Below, one piece after another: positions 43,666 to 53,700 of a stretch of DNA of 64,000 nucleotides (positions are counted from its first letter, which is position 1; each line of letters begins with the position of its first letter). Below the pieces are notes generated by a model, which saw only the letters and a list, made by a program, of their open reading frames with translations, did no database searches and had not been told where the DNA came from. The position numbers and the translations under genes are program-made. The stretch comes from G963674665 sp964609625 (GTDB lineage Bacteria; Desulfobacterota; Desulfovibrionia; Desulfovibrionales; Desulfovibrionaceae), in the NCBI GenBank assembly GCA_964609625.1, contig CAZSRS010000019.1, positions 1 through 64,000 on the forward strand, given 5' to 3'.

Positions 43666-44670
43666 GTGTGCGCAGTAAAGACGACCATTCCCGACAATAT
43701 CGCGGAAGAGTATTATCAGATAAACCCCGAAATCCTGGGCAGCTTTCCCAAGTATCGCCCACCCCTGGATCTGTTCCGCTTCCATGAGGACATCGCCCAG
43801 TTGGTCCCCTATGCACGCAAGGGGCAGCGGCTCTCCAACGAACAGGTAGACGCGGTCAACACCTTATGCCAGGAAAACATGCTCTTTGTTTCACGCTCGG
43901 ATCACCCCGTCTATTCCCAACACATCTGCAAGCAGCTCGATCTAGTGCTGGTGGACAAGAACCTCAAGGAGGGGGAGATCGCCAGCATCTTTGTCCAGGC
44001 TCTGCAACTGCGGTTGGAGGCCTTCTTCGACCAGTCCGTGCAGGTGGTCTTCGACTCGCTCTACCAGGACATCATGGTGCTCACGGAGTATCTCTCACAG
44101 GACTCCTACCGCATCAAGGCACTGACCAAGCGCCTGCTCACCGAGCACAATCTCGTGAACCACTCCGTGAACACGGGCATCATGGGCCTGTGGCTCTACC
44201 TGCGCATCCGAGGGGGGCACTTCGAACGCCGGGAACTCGATCGCACCGCCCTGGCTTTTTTCCTTCACGACATGGGCATGAGCAAGATACCCCAGTTCAT
44301 TCGCGGCAAGACTGTGCCCCTCACCCAGGATGAACGCGCCAAGATCAACCTGCATTCCTTGGCCGGCATGAAGATGGCGCAAAAACTCGGCCTGACCTTC
44401 AAGGAAATGCAATCCTGCGTCTTCGAGCACCACGAACGCGTGGACGGCTCGGGCTACCCCCGCAAGATCTCGGGCGAGGAAATCAGCAAGCTCGGCCGCC
44501 TCTGCGGAGTCGTCGATTCTTTTTGCGCCATGATCACCGAGCGCCCATACGCCAAGGCCATGCAACCCCTGGATGCGGCTCAGGCCCTGGTGAAGGATGA
44601 CAAGCACTACGATGGCAAGATGTCCTCCCTGCTGTTCACCACCTACAAGACCGGTGACTTCTCCTGGTAG
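43666..44670 (+). CDS. HD-GYP domain phosphohydrolase
   Basis: Encodes 334 residues from a GTG start; no ATG is available before the domain. The N-terminal 130 residues are helical and unassigned. The HD-GYP domain (about 155-320) has HSVNTG near 165, the metal pair His201-Asp202 (HDMGMSK), HHE at 255-257 and DGSGYP at 260-265. This family hydrolyses cyclic di-GMP. The second lysine-bearing segment differs from the common HDIGK (here GMSK), but the GYP signature is intact, so activity is plausible. It is transcribed away from mraZ and opens the signalling island. Confidence 0.85.
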   Translation: MCAVKTTIPDNIAEEYYQINPEILGSFPKYRPPLDLFRFHEDIAQLVPYARKGQRLSNEQVDAVNTLCQENMLFVSRSDHPVYSQHICKQLDLVLVDKNLKEGEIASIFVQALQLRLEAFFDQSVQVVFDSLYQDIMVLTEYLSQDSYRIKALTKRLLTEHNLVNHSVNTGIMGLWLYLRIRGGHFERRELDRTALAFFLHDMGMSKIPQFIRGKTVPLTQDERAKINLHSLAGMKMAQKLGLTFKEMQSCVFEHHERVDGSGYPRKISGEEISKLGRLCGVVDSFCAMITERPYAKAMQPLDAAQALVKDDKHYDGKMSSLLFTTYKTGDFSW

Positions 44671-44700
44671 CCCCCGCGCCCCCAGACACTGAGCGGGGCT
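44669..44700 (+). terminator. Candidate terminator after the HD-GYP gene
   Basis: AGCCCC(C)GC and GCGGGGCT form an 8-bp stem with one bulged C, starting at the stop codon. No T-run follows, so the assignment is weak. Confidence 0.35.
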
Positions 44701-45072
44701 CAGCGCAAGCATGCAGCAGGGAGTGCGCGGTACTCCCTTGTCTTTCGTTGCTTTCCAAATCTGGCACCGCGTCCTGTCCGATGTTCGGATATGCTCCACC
44801 AACGCGGTATGCACGGGTCATCTGTATCCATATCATAATGGCGGACAATCTGTAGTCCTATCTATTTGGCCGTAGTTGCTCGATAAAATTTTCTAGAAAA
44901 AAACTATTGACGGAAATGCTCGTATGGTACAGAGATACCCGAATATTTCGTAAGCGAATCCGCGTGCAACCTGCCGAACACCTGAAGCAGGGCGCGCCAC
45001 CTGCATATTTTCGATACACTCTTCCGCAGCCACTGCGAGAGAACCGGCAGAATTCCAGCAAGGAGGCCTGCA
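44701..45072 (+). promoter_or_regulatory. Regulatory gap before the Glu-receiver gene
   Basis: No gene is seen in these 370 bases. They contain ATGTTCGGATATGC (44781-44794), repeated almost exactly on the other strand at 48346-48359, and a perfect 12-bp palindrome TTTTCTAGAAAA (44889-44900). TTGACG at 44907-44912 may be a -35, but no good -10 follows at 16-18 bases. GCAAGGAGG lies just before the ATG of the next gene. Confidence 0.45.
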
Positions 45073-45516
45073 ATGCTCTCCGCGCAATCATTTCTTGTCC
45101 TTGAGCCGGACGCGATCAACGCCCTGCTGATGCGTACCATTCTGGAGAAGCATGGTGCCCAAGCCACCGTGGTCAGCACGGTGGAGCAGGCGGAACGGGA
45201 ACTCAACTCCAGAGTGTTCGACGCACTGATCATGGAGACCTTGTTCATCCAGGGCGAACCACTGTCCTTCCTCCGCCGGGTCAGGCAGTCACCCGTCTCC
45301 GCCGGCACCCGGCTCATAGTGATCACCTCGGACCAGACCTTTCACGACAAGTTCGCCACACACCCCTCCCTGGACCTCTGCATCCTCAAACCCATCAACA
45401 TCGACACCACCATCAGGGAAATCGCGATGCTTCTCGCCTCCAGGGAGAAATCCCAGGGTGTGCGCCCCCCAGGAGCCCGGACCATGCGGGCCAAGCAGTT
45501 GTTGAGCATGAATTGA
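45073..45516 (+). CDS. Stand-alone receiver-like protein with Glu at the phosphoacceptor site
   Basis: Encodes 147 residues. The fold follows CheY: strand FLVLEPDAI with Glu11/Asp13 in the acidic-pocket position, strand FDALIMETLF, a VITSD segment and the conserved lysine in CILKPIN. The residue that should be the phosphoacceptor Asp is Glu55. Glu can mimic the phosphorylated state, so the protein may be locked on or respond by another route (inference). Residues after 120 are a basic, Ala/Arg-rich tail. AAGGAGG supports the ATG. It is convergent with a large PAS kinase; both stops lie in a GAATTGA/TCAATTC repeat (45510-45532). Confidence 0.75.
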   Translation: MLSAQSFLVLEPDAINALLMRTILEKHGAQATVVSTVEQAERELNSRVFDALIMETLFIQGEPLSFLRRVRQSPVSAGTRLIVITSDQTFHDKFATHPSLDLCILKPINIDTTIREIAMLLASREKSQGVRPPGARTMRAKQLLSMN

Positions 45517-45525
45517 GATTGATGT

Positions 45526-47919
45526 TCAATTCCGGGGGAGTTGCCCGGCCGGCAGTCTCACCGTGATACAGCTGCCCTGCCCCAGTGCCGAGGAGACCTC
45601 GATGCTGCCGTTGTAATGCGAGACGATTTGCTTGCAGATGGCCAAGCCCATCCCCGTGCCCTCCGGCCGGGTGCTCAGGGTGTCGGTGCGTACCGCCTGA
45701 TGGAATTTGTCGAAGATCTTCCCCAACTCGCTTTCCGGAATGCCCACCCCTGTATCCGTGACGCGCAGCAGCAACCAGCCGGGGGGTTCCTCGAACAACT
45801 CCAGCAAGACCTCGCCCTGATCCGTGAACTTCACCGCGTTGTCCAGGAGATTCACTAAAACCTGAAGCATGCGGTCCATGTCTGCCACGACGTCGGGCAG
45901 CCGTGGTTCCAGGCGAGTCCGCAAACGCAGACCTGGTTTCAAGGCCAGCCGCCCCCGAACGGCGTTGACGGCTTGATCCACCAACTCTTGAAAGGCAAGG
46001 GGACCATCGTGCCAATCCATCCTGCCGGACTCGATCCTGCTCAGGTCCAGGAAGTCGTTGATCAACCGGGCCAGGCGCTCTCCTTCCTGAACGATGATGG
46101 CCAGGTTGGCCTCGATCTGTTCACCGCGTCGCTTGACGTGCGGGTCCTTCTCACCCAGAGGTTTGTAGTAGCGGATGAAATCTCGTTCGATGAGTTTCAC
46201 GAAGCCCAGGACAGAGGTCAAAGGCGTACGGATGTCGTGGGAGACCGTGGATAACTGAGATGACTTCACGGTGTCCAGTTCGAGCAGCCGATTGTTCAAG
46301 GCCTCCAGTTCCTCTGATTTTTCGGTCAGGGCCGCGGTACGCTCGATAACGAGCCGCTCCAGATCCCTGTTCAACAGCAACAGCTCCTGCTGTGTTTTCT
46401 TGCGCTCCGTGATGTCCAGGAGTGCGGCAATGCGGTCAGTGGATCCTGGAATGAGGGAGACACGCACCTGCACGTCCTTGCGTTGCCCCTTGCAGTCCAC
46501 GAAAACGAAACTATAGTCCCTGGGGACGTCTCCGTCCTCTTGAAGACGCCGTCGGTGGTATTCCATCATGCGTTCCCGGTCTTCGGGAGCCACGAACTCC
46601 ACCCAGGGCATGCGTCCGTCAATCTGCTCCCGTGAATATCCGCTGAGCTGGGAAAACTCGTGGTTGGATCGGTAAATGATCCCGTCATTGTCGAAAATGA
46701 TTGTAGCCGTGCCTGTGTTTTCGAAGAGGTTGCGGTAGAGGCGCTCGCTGTCCTCCAGGCGTTGCCGCGCATCCCTGCGCTGTTCGGTATCGCGGACAAT
46801 GCCCTGCACTATGGGAGAGCCGCCGATGTCCATGACCCTGGCCGAAACTTCCGCTGAAAAGCGTCGGCCGGTCGAGGTGATGAACTCCGTCTCGAAGCGG
46901 ACGAATCCGTCACGACGGACTTCATCGAATGCCTGGACGCAGCGTCCGTCCGAATCAGGTGGATGGAGATCGTAGACCCGGAGTCGCGGGAGATCCTGCT
47001 CCTGGAGTTCGAACATTTGCAGAGCCATTTTGTTCGCCTTCAACAAACGCCCCTCCATGTCATGCAGAAAGATGGCGTCGTTCGAGTGATCAAACAGCGT
47101 GCGGTACTTGCGTTCCCGTTTTTCCAGCTCCTCCTGCACGGTCTTGGTCTCCGTGAGGTCCAGGACAATGCCGCGCACCCCTAGCACCGCGTCATGCCCA
47201 GCGATGCCGTGGGCGTACACCCGGCCGGGGAAGCTGTCACCGGTCTTGCGCACCATGGTCAGATCCTGGACCACAAGACGCTCCTCCTGGCGCAGCAGCT
47301 TTTCCACCGCCGCCAGGGCCGTTGCATGATCGAACTGATGCACCACGTGCTGGAGATGGAGCCCCGCTTCAAGGTCCGTATTGGAATAGGCGAAGGCACG
47401 CAGCCCTTCTTCATTGGCAAAGGTGATACGACCGTGTTGGTCCAACTCAAAGACCGTGACGGGGAGGTTGCCCACCAACTCGGAAAAGCGTTGTTCCGAT
47501 GCAGCAAGCTCGTGGACTATCCGCCGATTCTCCGTGGTGGTTCTGAAAAGCACGGCCATGCCTTCGGACACGGGGAGAAGTCGCACCTCGAACCAGTTGC
47601 CGCAGGGGATCCCGCTGAAAAACACCGTGAATTGTTGCTCCCGGCCTTCACGTAGCAGCCGCAGATGGTGCTTGCTGAAGAGGGGGTAGCGGGACTCGGG
47701 AAAGGCCTCGACGGCTTTCCGGCCAAGCACTTCGCCACGGGGTATGGCGAGAAGCCGTTCAGCGGAGCGGTTGAGGAACAACACACGCATCGCCCTGTCC
47801 AACACAAGCGCCCCTTCGTCCATGTGGTCCAGCAGTTCCAGGGCACAGCGTACTGTTGGGGTGGGCGAGTCATCTGACTGTATAGGCAGCAGGTTGTCCC
47901 TTCTCGGTATTCGCATCAT
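45526..47919 (-). CDS. Multi-PAS sensor histidine kinase (soluble)
   Basis: Encodes 797 residues with no membrane segment. Four PAS-type sensor domains follow each other (about 25-130, 135-265, 270-385, 390-510). A short coiled coil leads to a HisKA domain with SHDIRTP (His561) and an HATPase domain with NLLDNAVKF, DTGVGIP and GTGMGLAICKQI. It should autophosphorylate in response to a cytoplasmic signal, perhaps redox or a small ligand. It ends HATPase-last with no receiver, so a separate regulator is needed; several stand-alone receivers lie nearby. Two adjacent ATGs (47919 and 47916) are possible starts. Confidence 0.93.
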   Translation of the reverse strand: MMRIPRRDNLLPIQSDDSPTPTVRCALELLDHMDEGALVLDRAMRVLFLNRSAERLLAIPRGEVLGRKAVEAFPESRYPLFSKHHLRLLREGREQQFTVFFSGIPCGNWFEVRLLPVSEGMAVLFRTTTENRRIVHELAASEQRFSELVGNLPVTVFELDQHGRITFANEEGLRAFAYSNTDLEAGLHLQHVVHQFDHATALAAVEKLLRQEERLVVQDLTMVRKTGDSFPGRVYAHGIAGHDAVLGVRGIVLDLTETKTVQEELEKRERKYRTLFDHSNDAIFLHDMEGRLLKANKMALQMFELQEQDLPRLRVYDLHPPDSDGRCVQAFDEVRRDGFVRFETEFITSTGRRFSAEVSARVMDIGGSPIVQGIVRDTEQRRDARQRLEDSERLYRNLFENTGTATIIFDNDGIIYRSNHEFSQLSGYSREQIDGRMPWVEFVAPEDRERMMEYHRRRLQEDGDVPRDYSFVFVDCKGQRKDVQVRVSLIPGSTDRIAALLDITERKKTQQELLLLNRDLERLVIERTAALTEKSEELEALNNRLLELDTVKSSQLSTVSHDIRTPLTSVLGFVKLIERDFIRYYKPLGEKDPHVKRRGEQIEANLAIIVQEGERLARLINDFLDLSRIESGRMDWHDGPLAFQELVDQAVNAVRGRLALKPGLRLRTRLEPRLPDVVADMDRMLQVLVNLLDNAVKFTDQGEVLLELFEEPPGWLLLRVTDTGVGIPESELGKIFDKFHQAVRTDTLSTRPEGTGMGLAICKQIVSHYNGSIEVSSALGQGSCITVRLPAGQLPRN

Positions 47920-48390
47920 TTCTTATAGTGCACGCGGCCGTTGTGATACTTCCTGGATTACATTCGCCGCACCCTCTGAAAAACAGGGCGTTCTCGACGA
48001 ACTCTCCGCCCCCCTTCATTCCGGGATGCTCGCCCCAAGCACCCGAACAGGGGGCCCTTTCGAGGCCTCCAGGCTCCCACTAGAACAATCACGAAAAAGA
48101 CCGCTCATTCCCGGAAATCTGAAGATTCCGGCAATCCGTGAGCGGTCACCGTATTGTATTGGTCAGCCAACTAACATGGCACACTGGAAATGAAAAGAGG
48201 ACATGCATGAAATTCCGGAGACAGTCTGCCCTCCCCCTCCCAAATGCTTACGCTGCGGTGTTTTCGAGCAATGCCTCATAAACAGCTCATGGTACCACCG
48301 ACCCCTCTGGTCCTGAAATCCGCGTAGCTGAAAACCGATAGTTGTGCGTATCCGAACATTTTTGATACACAGCAACCCGTTTGCCCGGCC
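47920..48390 (-). other. Intergenic region between two divergent PAS kinase genes
   Basis: No gene of normal size is supported in 470 bases. It contains a minus-strand terminator-like hairpin (48099-48147) and a 20-codon minus-strand frame (48146-48208) whose stop overlaps the hairpin. It also carries GCGTATCCGAACAT (48346-48359), the reverse complement of a motif at 44781. The arrangement looks like a leader/attenuator in front of the minus-strand kinase, but this is only a suggestion. Confidence 0.45.
48099..48147 (-). terminator. Intrinsic terminator-like hairpin upstream of the PAS kinase
   Basis: GACCGCTCA and TGAGCGGTC form a perfect 9-bp outer stem, with an inner CCGGAA/TTCCGG stem. 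On the minus strand the hairpin is followed by TTTTTCG. No ordinary minus-strand gene ends upstream of it, and the kinase gene starts 180 bases downstream. Confidence 0.6.
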
Positions 48391-50043
48391 ATGACCATCG
48401 CGGCAGGCATTCCCGTGGGGCTCCGTCCCAAGGGCTGGCTTCAGCTTTACTCCGGGCTGTGGTACTTTCCTGAAATGACGGCCGACTTCAAGGATCTCTT
48501 CCCGCGGATTCTCGACGCGGTCCAGACGCCGCTGTTCGTGCTGGACGACCGCGGCCGCCTCGTGCTTGCCAACGACGCCTTCCGCCGTGCCCATGGTCTG
48601 AGCGGACAGGCCATCCTGGGGCGCCCCTTCCATGAAATCCCCGGGCTTGAGGACGTCTCGCGACTGATGCAACCGCGGCTGGATCGCTGCCTTGTCGGTG
48701 AAGCACTGAGCTTCCAGGAGTGGTTTCCCTTTCTAAACCTGGGCTCACGCCTTCTGGACATCCACTTCGCGCCCTGGCGGGACCCCGTGGACGACCGCCC
48801 CCATGTGGTGGCCACATGCCGTGACGTCACGGACCAAACAATGGCCGCGGAAGCCCTGCGCGCGAGCGAAGGCGAGTTCCACCGCATCCTCGAGACCATG
48901 CAGGATGCCTATATTCGCGTATCCCTCGAGGGAGAGATCGAAATGGTCAATCCCGCGGCCGCGCGGCTCCTGGGCTGGTCCGTACGGCAACTGTCGTGCC
49001 TGGACCCGCGCGGCGGTCTGTGTGCCGAGCCCGAGGTCTGGGACGCGGCCCTTGACAAACTCCGGGACGGTGCCAGCCTGCGGGACGTGGAAATGCTCTT
49101 TCGCCGCGCGGATCATCAGGTCATCTGCCGCGCCTGCGACCTGCGCCTCGTGAACGGTCCGAACCGCCAGCCTCGGGCAGTGGAGCTGACCGTCAGGGAC
49201 ATCACCCCCCCCAAGCGTTCGGACAACGAGCTGGATGAGTACCGCGCCCAACTGGAACGTCGCGTCATCGAACGCACTTCCCAACTCACCCTGGCCAATA
49301 AAATGCTCCATGACAAGGTTTACGAACTTGTCACCACAAAACGCGAGCTGTCCGAATACCGCATCCGCCTCAGGGAACTGGCCACCGAGATTTCCCTGGT
49401 GGAGGAGCGGGAACGCCGCCGCCTGGCCCTGGAGCTCCACGACGGCATTGTCCAGGACTTGGCCATGGCCCGGATACGACTTTCCAGCTTGGCCGAGAAG
49501 ATCGAATCTCCCCTGCTTGCGCGAGAACTGGCAGGGCTCCTCGAACTGACCAAGAAAATGATCAGGGAGAGCCGCTCCCTGGTCTGGGAAATGGGCTCTC
49601 CAGAGCTCTACGAGCTGGGGCTGGAAGCCGCCCTGGAGGAGCTTGTCGAGGAATTCGACAGGCGTTACGATATCAGGGCCCTCTACAGGCGCAACCACGA
49701 AGACCCCTTGCCCCTGGCCGAAGACATGCAGATCATGCTCTTTCAGATGGTCCGGGAACTACTCGCCAATGTGGTCAAGCACGCACGAGCCCGCACCGTA
49801 CACGTTGAATGCAGCAGGAACCAGGACAACCTCTGCCTGCACGTTGAAGACGACGGCGTGGGGTTCGACCCCGACATCCAACTCTCCAAACCCGGAAAAG
49901 ATTCGGGATTCGGCCTCTTCAGCATCCGGGAACGCCTCAGCCATATCGGTGGCTGCCTGGAACTCCGGATCAGTCATTTGGGGGGCGCCCACTGCTGCAT
50001 CATCCTCCCCCTCACAACAACCCAGGAGATCCCAGCGCCATGA
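48391..50043 (+). CDS. PAS sensor histidine kinase, NarX/DegS type
   Basis: Encodes 550 residues if the first ATG is used; ATG 48475 (28 codons later) removes a tail without homology and may be the true start. No membrane helix is seen. Two PAS domains (about 38-155 and 160-280) and a coiled coil precede a HisKA_3 domain with the phospho-His at LALELHDGIVQD (His350). The HATPase domain has ELLANVVKHA, DDGVGFDP and GFGLFSIRER. HisKA_3 kinases pair with NarL-type regulators, and one is encoded next with an ATGA overlap, so the two form a cognate pair. Confidence 0.93.
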   Translation: MTIAAGIPVGLRPKGWLQLYSGLWYFPEMTADFKDLFPRILDAVQTPLFVLDDRGRLVLANDAFRRAHGLSGQAILGRPFHEIPGLEDVSRLMQPRLDRCLVGEALSFQEWFPFLNLGSRLLDIHFAPWRDPVDDRPHVVATCRDVTDQTMAAEALRASEGEFHRILETMQDAYIRVSLEGEIEMVNPAAARLLGWSVRQLSCLDPRGGLCAEPEVWDAALDKLRDGASLRDVEMLFRRADHQVICRACDLRLVNGPNRQPRAVELTVRDITPPKRSDNELDEYRAQLERRVIERTSQLTLANKMLHDKVYELVTTKRELSEYRIRLRELATEISLVEERERRRLALELHDGIVQDLAMARIRLSSLAEKIESPLLARELAGLLELTKKMIRESRSLVWEMGSPELYELGLEAALEELVEEFDRRYDIRALYRRNHEDPLPLAEDMQIMLFQMVRELLANVVKHARARTVHVECSRNQDNLCLHVEDDGVGFDPDIQLSKPGKDSGFGLFSIRERLSHIGGCLELRISHLGGAHCCIILPLTTTQEIPAP

Positions 50044-50678
50044 CCACCGTGCTCCTCGCCGACGACCACGTCATCCTCAGGCAAGGACTCAAAACCATGA
50101 TCGAACAACAAGGCATGCGCGTGGCGGCCGAAGCCGACGATGGCCTGCAGGCCGTGGAACTGGCCGAAAGGCATCTCCCCGACGTGGTGATCATGGACAT
50201 CCACATGCCCAATCTCAACGGCATGGAGGCAACCCGCCGTATCTGCGCCCTGAACAGGAACATCAACGTCATCGGCCTCTCCATGTACCCGAAGCGCCGC
50301 TTCATCACCGAAATGCTCAAGGCCGGCGCAAGGGGATACATCCTCAAGGACTGTGCTTTCGACGAACTGGTCCGAGCCATCGAAACCGTGCTCGCGGGGA
50401 AGATATATCTCAGCAAGGAAATCTCCGACGTGGTCATCAACGAGTTCATCACGGGCCTGACCAGGCAGCAACCCCGTAACGATGCCCTGACCTCGAGAGA
50501 ACGCGAAATCCTGCAACGCATCGCCGAAGGGCAAAGCAGCAAGGAAATCGCCGAACAACTCCACCTGAGCCCCAAGACCGTGGACGTACACCGACATAAC
50601 ATCATGCACAAACTCAACCTCGGCAGCGTGGCCGAACTGGTGCGCTACGCCATCAGCGAAGGCTTCACCACGGTCTGA
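50040..50678 (+). CDS. NarL/LuxR-family response regulator
   Basis: Encodes 212 residues. The receiver domain has ADD (7-9), phosphoacceptor Asp53 (VVIMDIHMPNLNG) and the lysine in GYILKD. The C-terminal LuxR-type helix-turn-helix runs LTSREREILQRIAEGQSSKEIAEQL with the recognition helix SPKTVDVHRHNIMHKL. It overlaps its kinase gene by 4 bases, which makes the pairing secure. Its targets are unknown. Confidence 0.96.
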   Translation: MTTVLLADDHVILRQGLKTMIEQQGMRVAAEADDGLQAVELAERHLPDVVIMDIHMPNLNGMEATRRICALNRNINVIGLSMYPKRRFITEMLKAGARGYILKDCAFDELVRAIETVLAGKIYLSKEISDVVINEFITGLTRQQPRNDALTSREREILQRIAEGQSSKEIAEQLHLSPKTVDVHRHNIMHKLNLGSVAELVRYAISEGFTTV

Positions 50679-50783
50679 CCTCCTGGCACGTGCGGAACCT
50701 CTCCAGGCATTCTGGGCTGGTCTGGAAGGGTTCCCCTGAAACTCATGACGTGCTATCTGTAAGCAAACCCGAGTACCGCATAC

Positions 50784-53700
50784 ATGAAACAGCCCTCAGC
50801 CATACGCTCGGCCGGCATCATCACATCCGCCTACACCCTGGCCGCAGGGCTGTGGATCCTGCTGTCGGACCGGGGGGTCGCGATGCTGGTTCAGGACCCG
50901 ACCCGCGTCTCCCAGCTGCAAACCTGGAAGGGCTGGTTCTTTGTCCTGGTCACGTCCCTGCTCCTCTTCGAAGTGCTCAAGCGCACCCTGCACAGACGGG
51001 ACGCAGCCCTGCGCAGGGAGCGCTCCCTGCGCCGTCACCTGCAGCAGGCCCTGGAAGCCGGCACACTGCGCCTTTTCGTCTACGATACCGACGCCGAAAC
51101 CCTGCGTCTGGGGCGGGACAATGACGACTCCACCGAATCAGACGGTGAAGACCCCATGCTCGTACACCCTGCCCTGCCCCTTGACGCCGCCGTGCATCCG
51201 GATGATCTCCCCTCCCTCCGCCGGGCCATCGAACTGCATGTCAAGGGCACCGGCCCAGTCTTTACCATGGAATTTCGTCTTTGCGAGGAATCCGGAGCCT
51301 TTCACTGGGTGCGTGCCGTCGGCGCGCGACTCCCTCGGGAGCCTGATTCAACAGCGGCGACAATCGCCGGCAGTCTGCTGGACATCCACGACCGCAAGCA
51401 GGTCGAGGAGCGCCTGCGCGCCACCAACCGCGCTCTCACGGCCATTACTCTCTGCCACGAGGCCATTGTCCGGAGCGGTGACGAAATCGACCTGATGCGT
51501 ACGGTCTGCCGAACCATCGTGGAGCAGGGCGGCTACCGCATGGCCTGGGTCGGCTTGGCCGATGATGCTCCCGGGAAGACTGTCCGGCCCGTTGCGCACT
51601 GGGGGGGTGTCACGGAGTACCTGAACGGACCGCGCATCACCTGGGGTGAGGACGAACACGACCGGGGTCCTGCCGATACGGCCGTCAGTACCGGAAAACC
51701 CAGCGCCGTCAGGGACATCCTCACCGATCCCGATTTCATTCCCTGGCGGGAACGGGCCGGCGCCCACGGCTTCTCCTCGGTCTTGGCACTGCCACTGTTG
51801 CACAATGACGAAGCCTTTGCCGTGCTCACCATCTATGCTCAAGAACCCGACGCATTCGAGCCCACGGAGGTGGAACTCCTCACCAGGTTGGCCAACGACC
51901 TGGCCTTTGGGCTCGTTTCCATCCGCACTCGGCAGGCGGCAATAAAAGCCGAAAGGGAGTTGCGCACCGCGGAGGCGCGCTTCCGCGCAACCTTTGAGCA
52001 GGCCGCGGTGGGAATGTGCCACCTCACTCCGGAAGGCGCCTTCACTCGCGTCAACGCCACACTCTGCACCATGCTGGGCCTTTCCAGGGAAGCGCTGTTG
52101 CGAAGATCCTGCCACGACATCAGCCACCCCGAGGACAGGGCTCGGGGGCAGGCACTGCTGCATGACCTGCTGGACGGGAAGCTGCCCCACTTTGTCCGGG
52201 AAAAACGCTGTGTGCGCAGCGACGGAACCATCATCTGGGTTCAGGAAACCGTGTCCCTGGTCCGGCCCGATGCTGACGCCCCGGCCTATTGCATCGCCGT
52301 GATCGAGGACTTCACCCAGCGCAAACGCATGCAGCTCCAATTGGAGCAGAGCCGGCATGAAATGAGCACCCTGGCCGACAACCTCCCGGATTTCGTGGCC
52401 CGCTTCGACAGGGAGTTGCACCACCTGTTCGTGAACAGGGCCCTGTGCCAAGTCACGGGCATTCCCAAGGAACGGTATCTGGGCAACACCAACCAGGAAC
52501 TGGGCCTGCCGGAAGATCTCACGCGCCAATGGAACGAAAGATTGCGCCATGTCTTCGCCTCTGGACAGGAGAATTTCTTCCAGTTCTCTTTTCACGGCCA
52601 CGACGGGGAGCACATCCTGCACAGCCGTATCGTGCCGGAATTCGACATTGCCGGCCAGCTCACCAGCGTCATCGCCGTGACCCGCGACATCACCGACCTC
52701 AAACGCGCGGAGTCCGAACTCCTGGCCAGTCAACATCGGCTCAACGAAGCCCAACGCATCGCCAAGCTCGCCAACTTCGAACGCGACCTCGTCAGCGGAG
52801 AGGCTTTCTGGTCAGACGAAATGTACAGACTGCTCGGCTACGCTCCCCAGGAGGTGGAACCCAGCCAGGAACTGTTCCTGCAACACGTCCACCCCGAGGA
52901 CCAGGAACGTTTCCAGCGTCAGTTTCTGAGCGCACTGGAACTGCGCACCGAGTTCGCCTCCGAATTCCGCTACATCCGCACCAACCGGCAGGAACGCCAC
53001 GGCAGCATCACGGGCAGGATTGGCCGTGACCCTGCCGGCAAGACCCTGGGATATAGCGGTGTGTTCCAGGACATCACGGAGCGCAAACGGGCCAAGGACG
53101 AGTACTCCCTGCTGGCCACGGCCATCGAACAGGCCGGCGAAAGCGTCACCATCACCGACCCCCGTGGCGTGATCCAGTATGTGAACCCCGCCTTTGAACG
53201 CATCTCGGGGTACAGGCGTATCGAAGTCCAGGGCCGCACCCCGCGTTTGCTCATAAGCGGCGCACAGGACAACGCCTGGTATGACGCGCTTTGGAGGACC
53301 ATCAACTCCGGCCGCGTCTGGCAGGGGCGTTCCGTCAACCGTCGCAAGGACGGTTCACTGTTCGAGGTCGAGGCCACCATCTCTCCTGTCCGCAACAGTG
53401 TCGGCGCCATCACCCACTATGTCGCCCTGATGCACGACGTCACGGACAGGATGCGCATGGAGAAGCAACTGCACCAGGCGCAAAAGATGGAGGCCATCGG
53501 AACCCTGGCCGGGGGCATAGCCCATGACTTCAACAACATCCTCGCCGCCATCATGGGTTTTGCCGAGATCGCCCTGCTGGAGACACCGGCTGAACTCCAG
53601 TCTGTACGCGAAAGCCTGAGCGACATCCTTACGGGCAGCCGTCGTGGCGCGGACCTCGTGCGCAGCATCCTCACCTTCAGCAGACAGAGCACCCAGGAAA

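Noticed and set aside
44865..44880. TTGGCC...TTGC before the Glu-receiver gene
   Set aside because: Both halves look right, but the spacing is two bases too short for sigma-54.
45510..45532. GAATTGA/TCAATTC repeat between the convergent receiver and kinase genes as a terminator
   Set aside because: The 7-bp stem is AT-rich, has a 9-base loop and no T-run, so it is too weak to call a terminator.
50696..50712. Possible sigma-54 promoter before the hybrid kinase (TGGCACG)
   Set aside because: The -24 half is perfect, but no TTGC or near match lies at the -12 distance.
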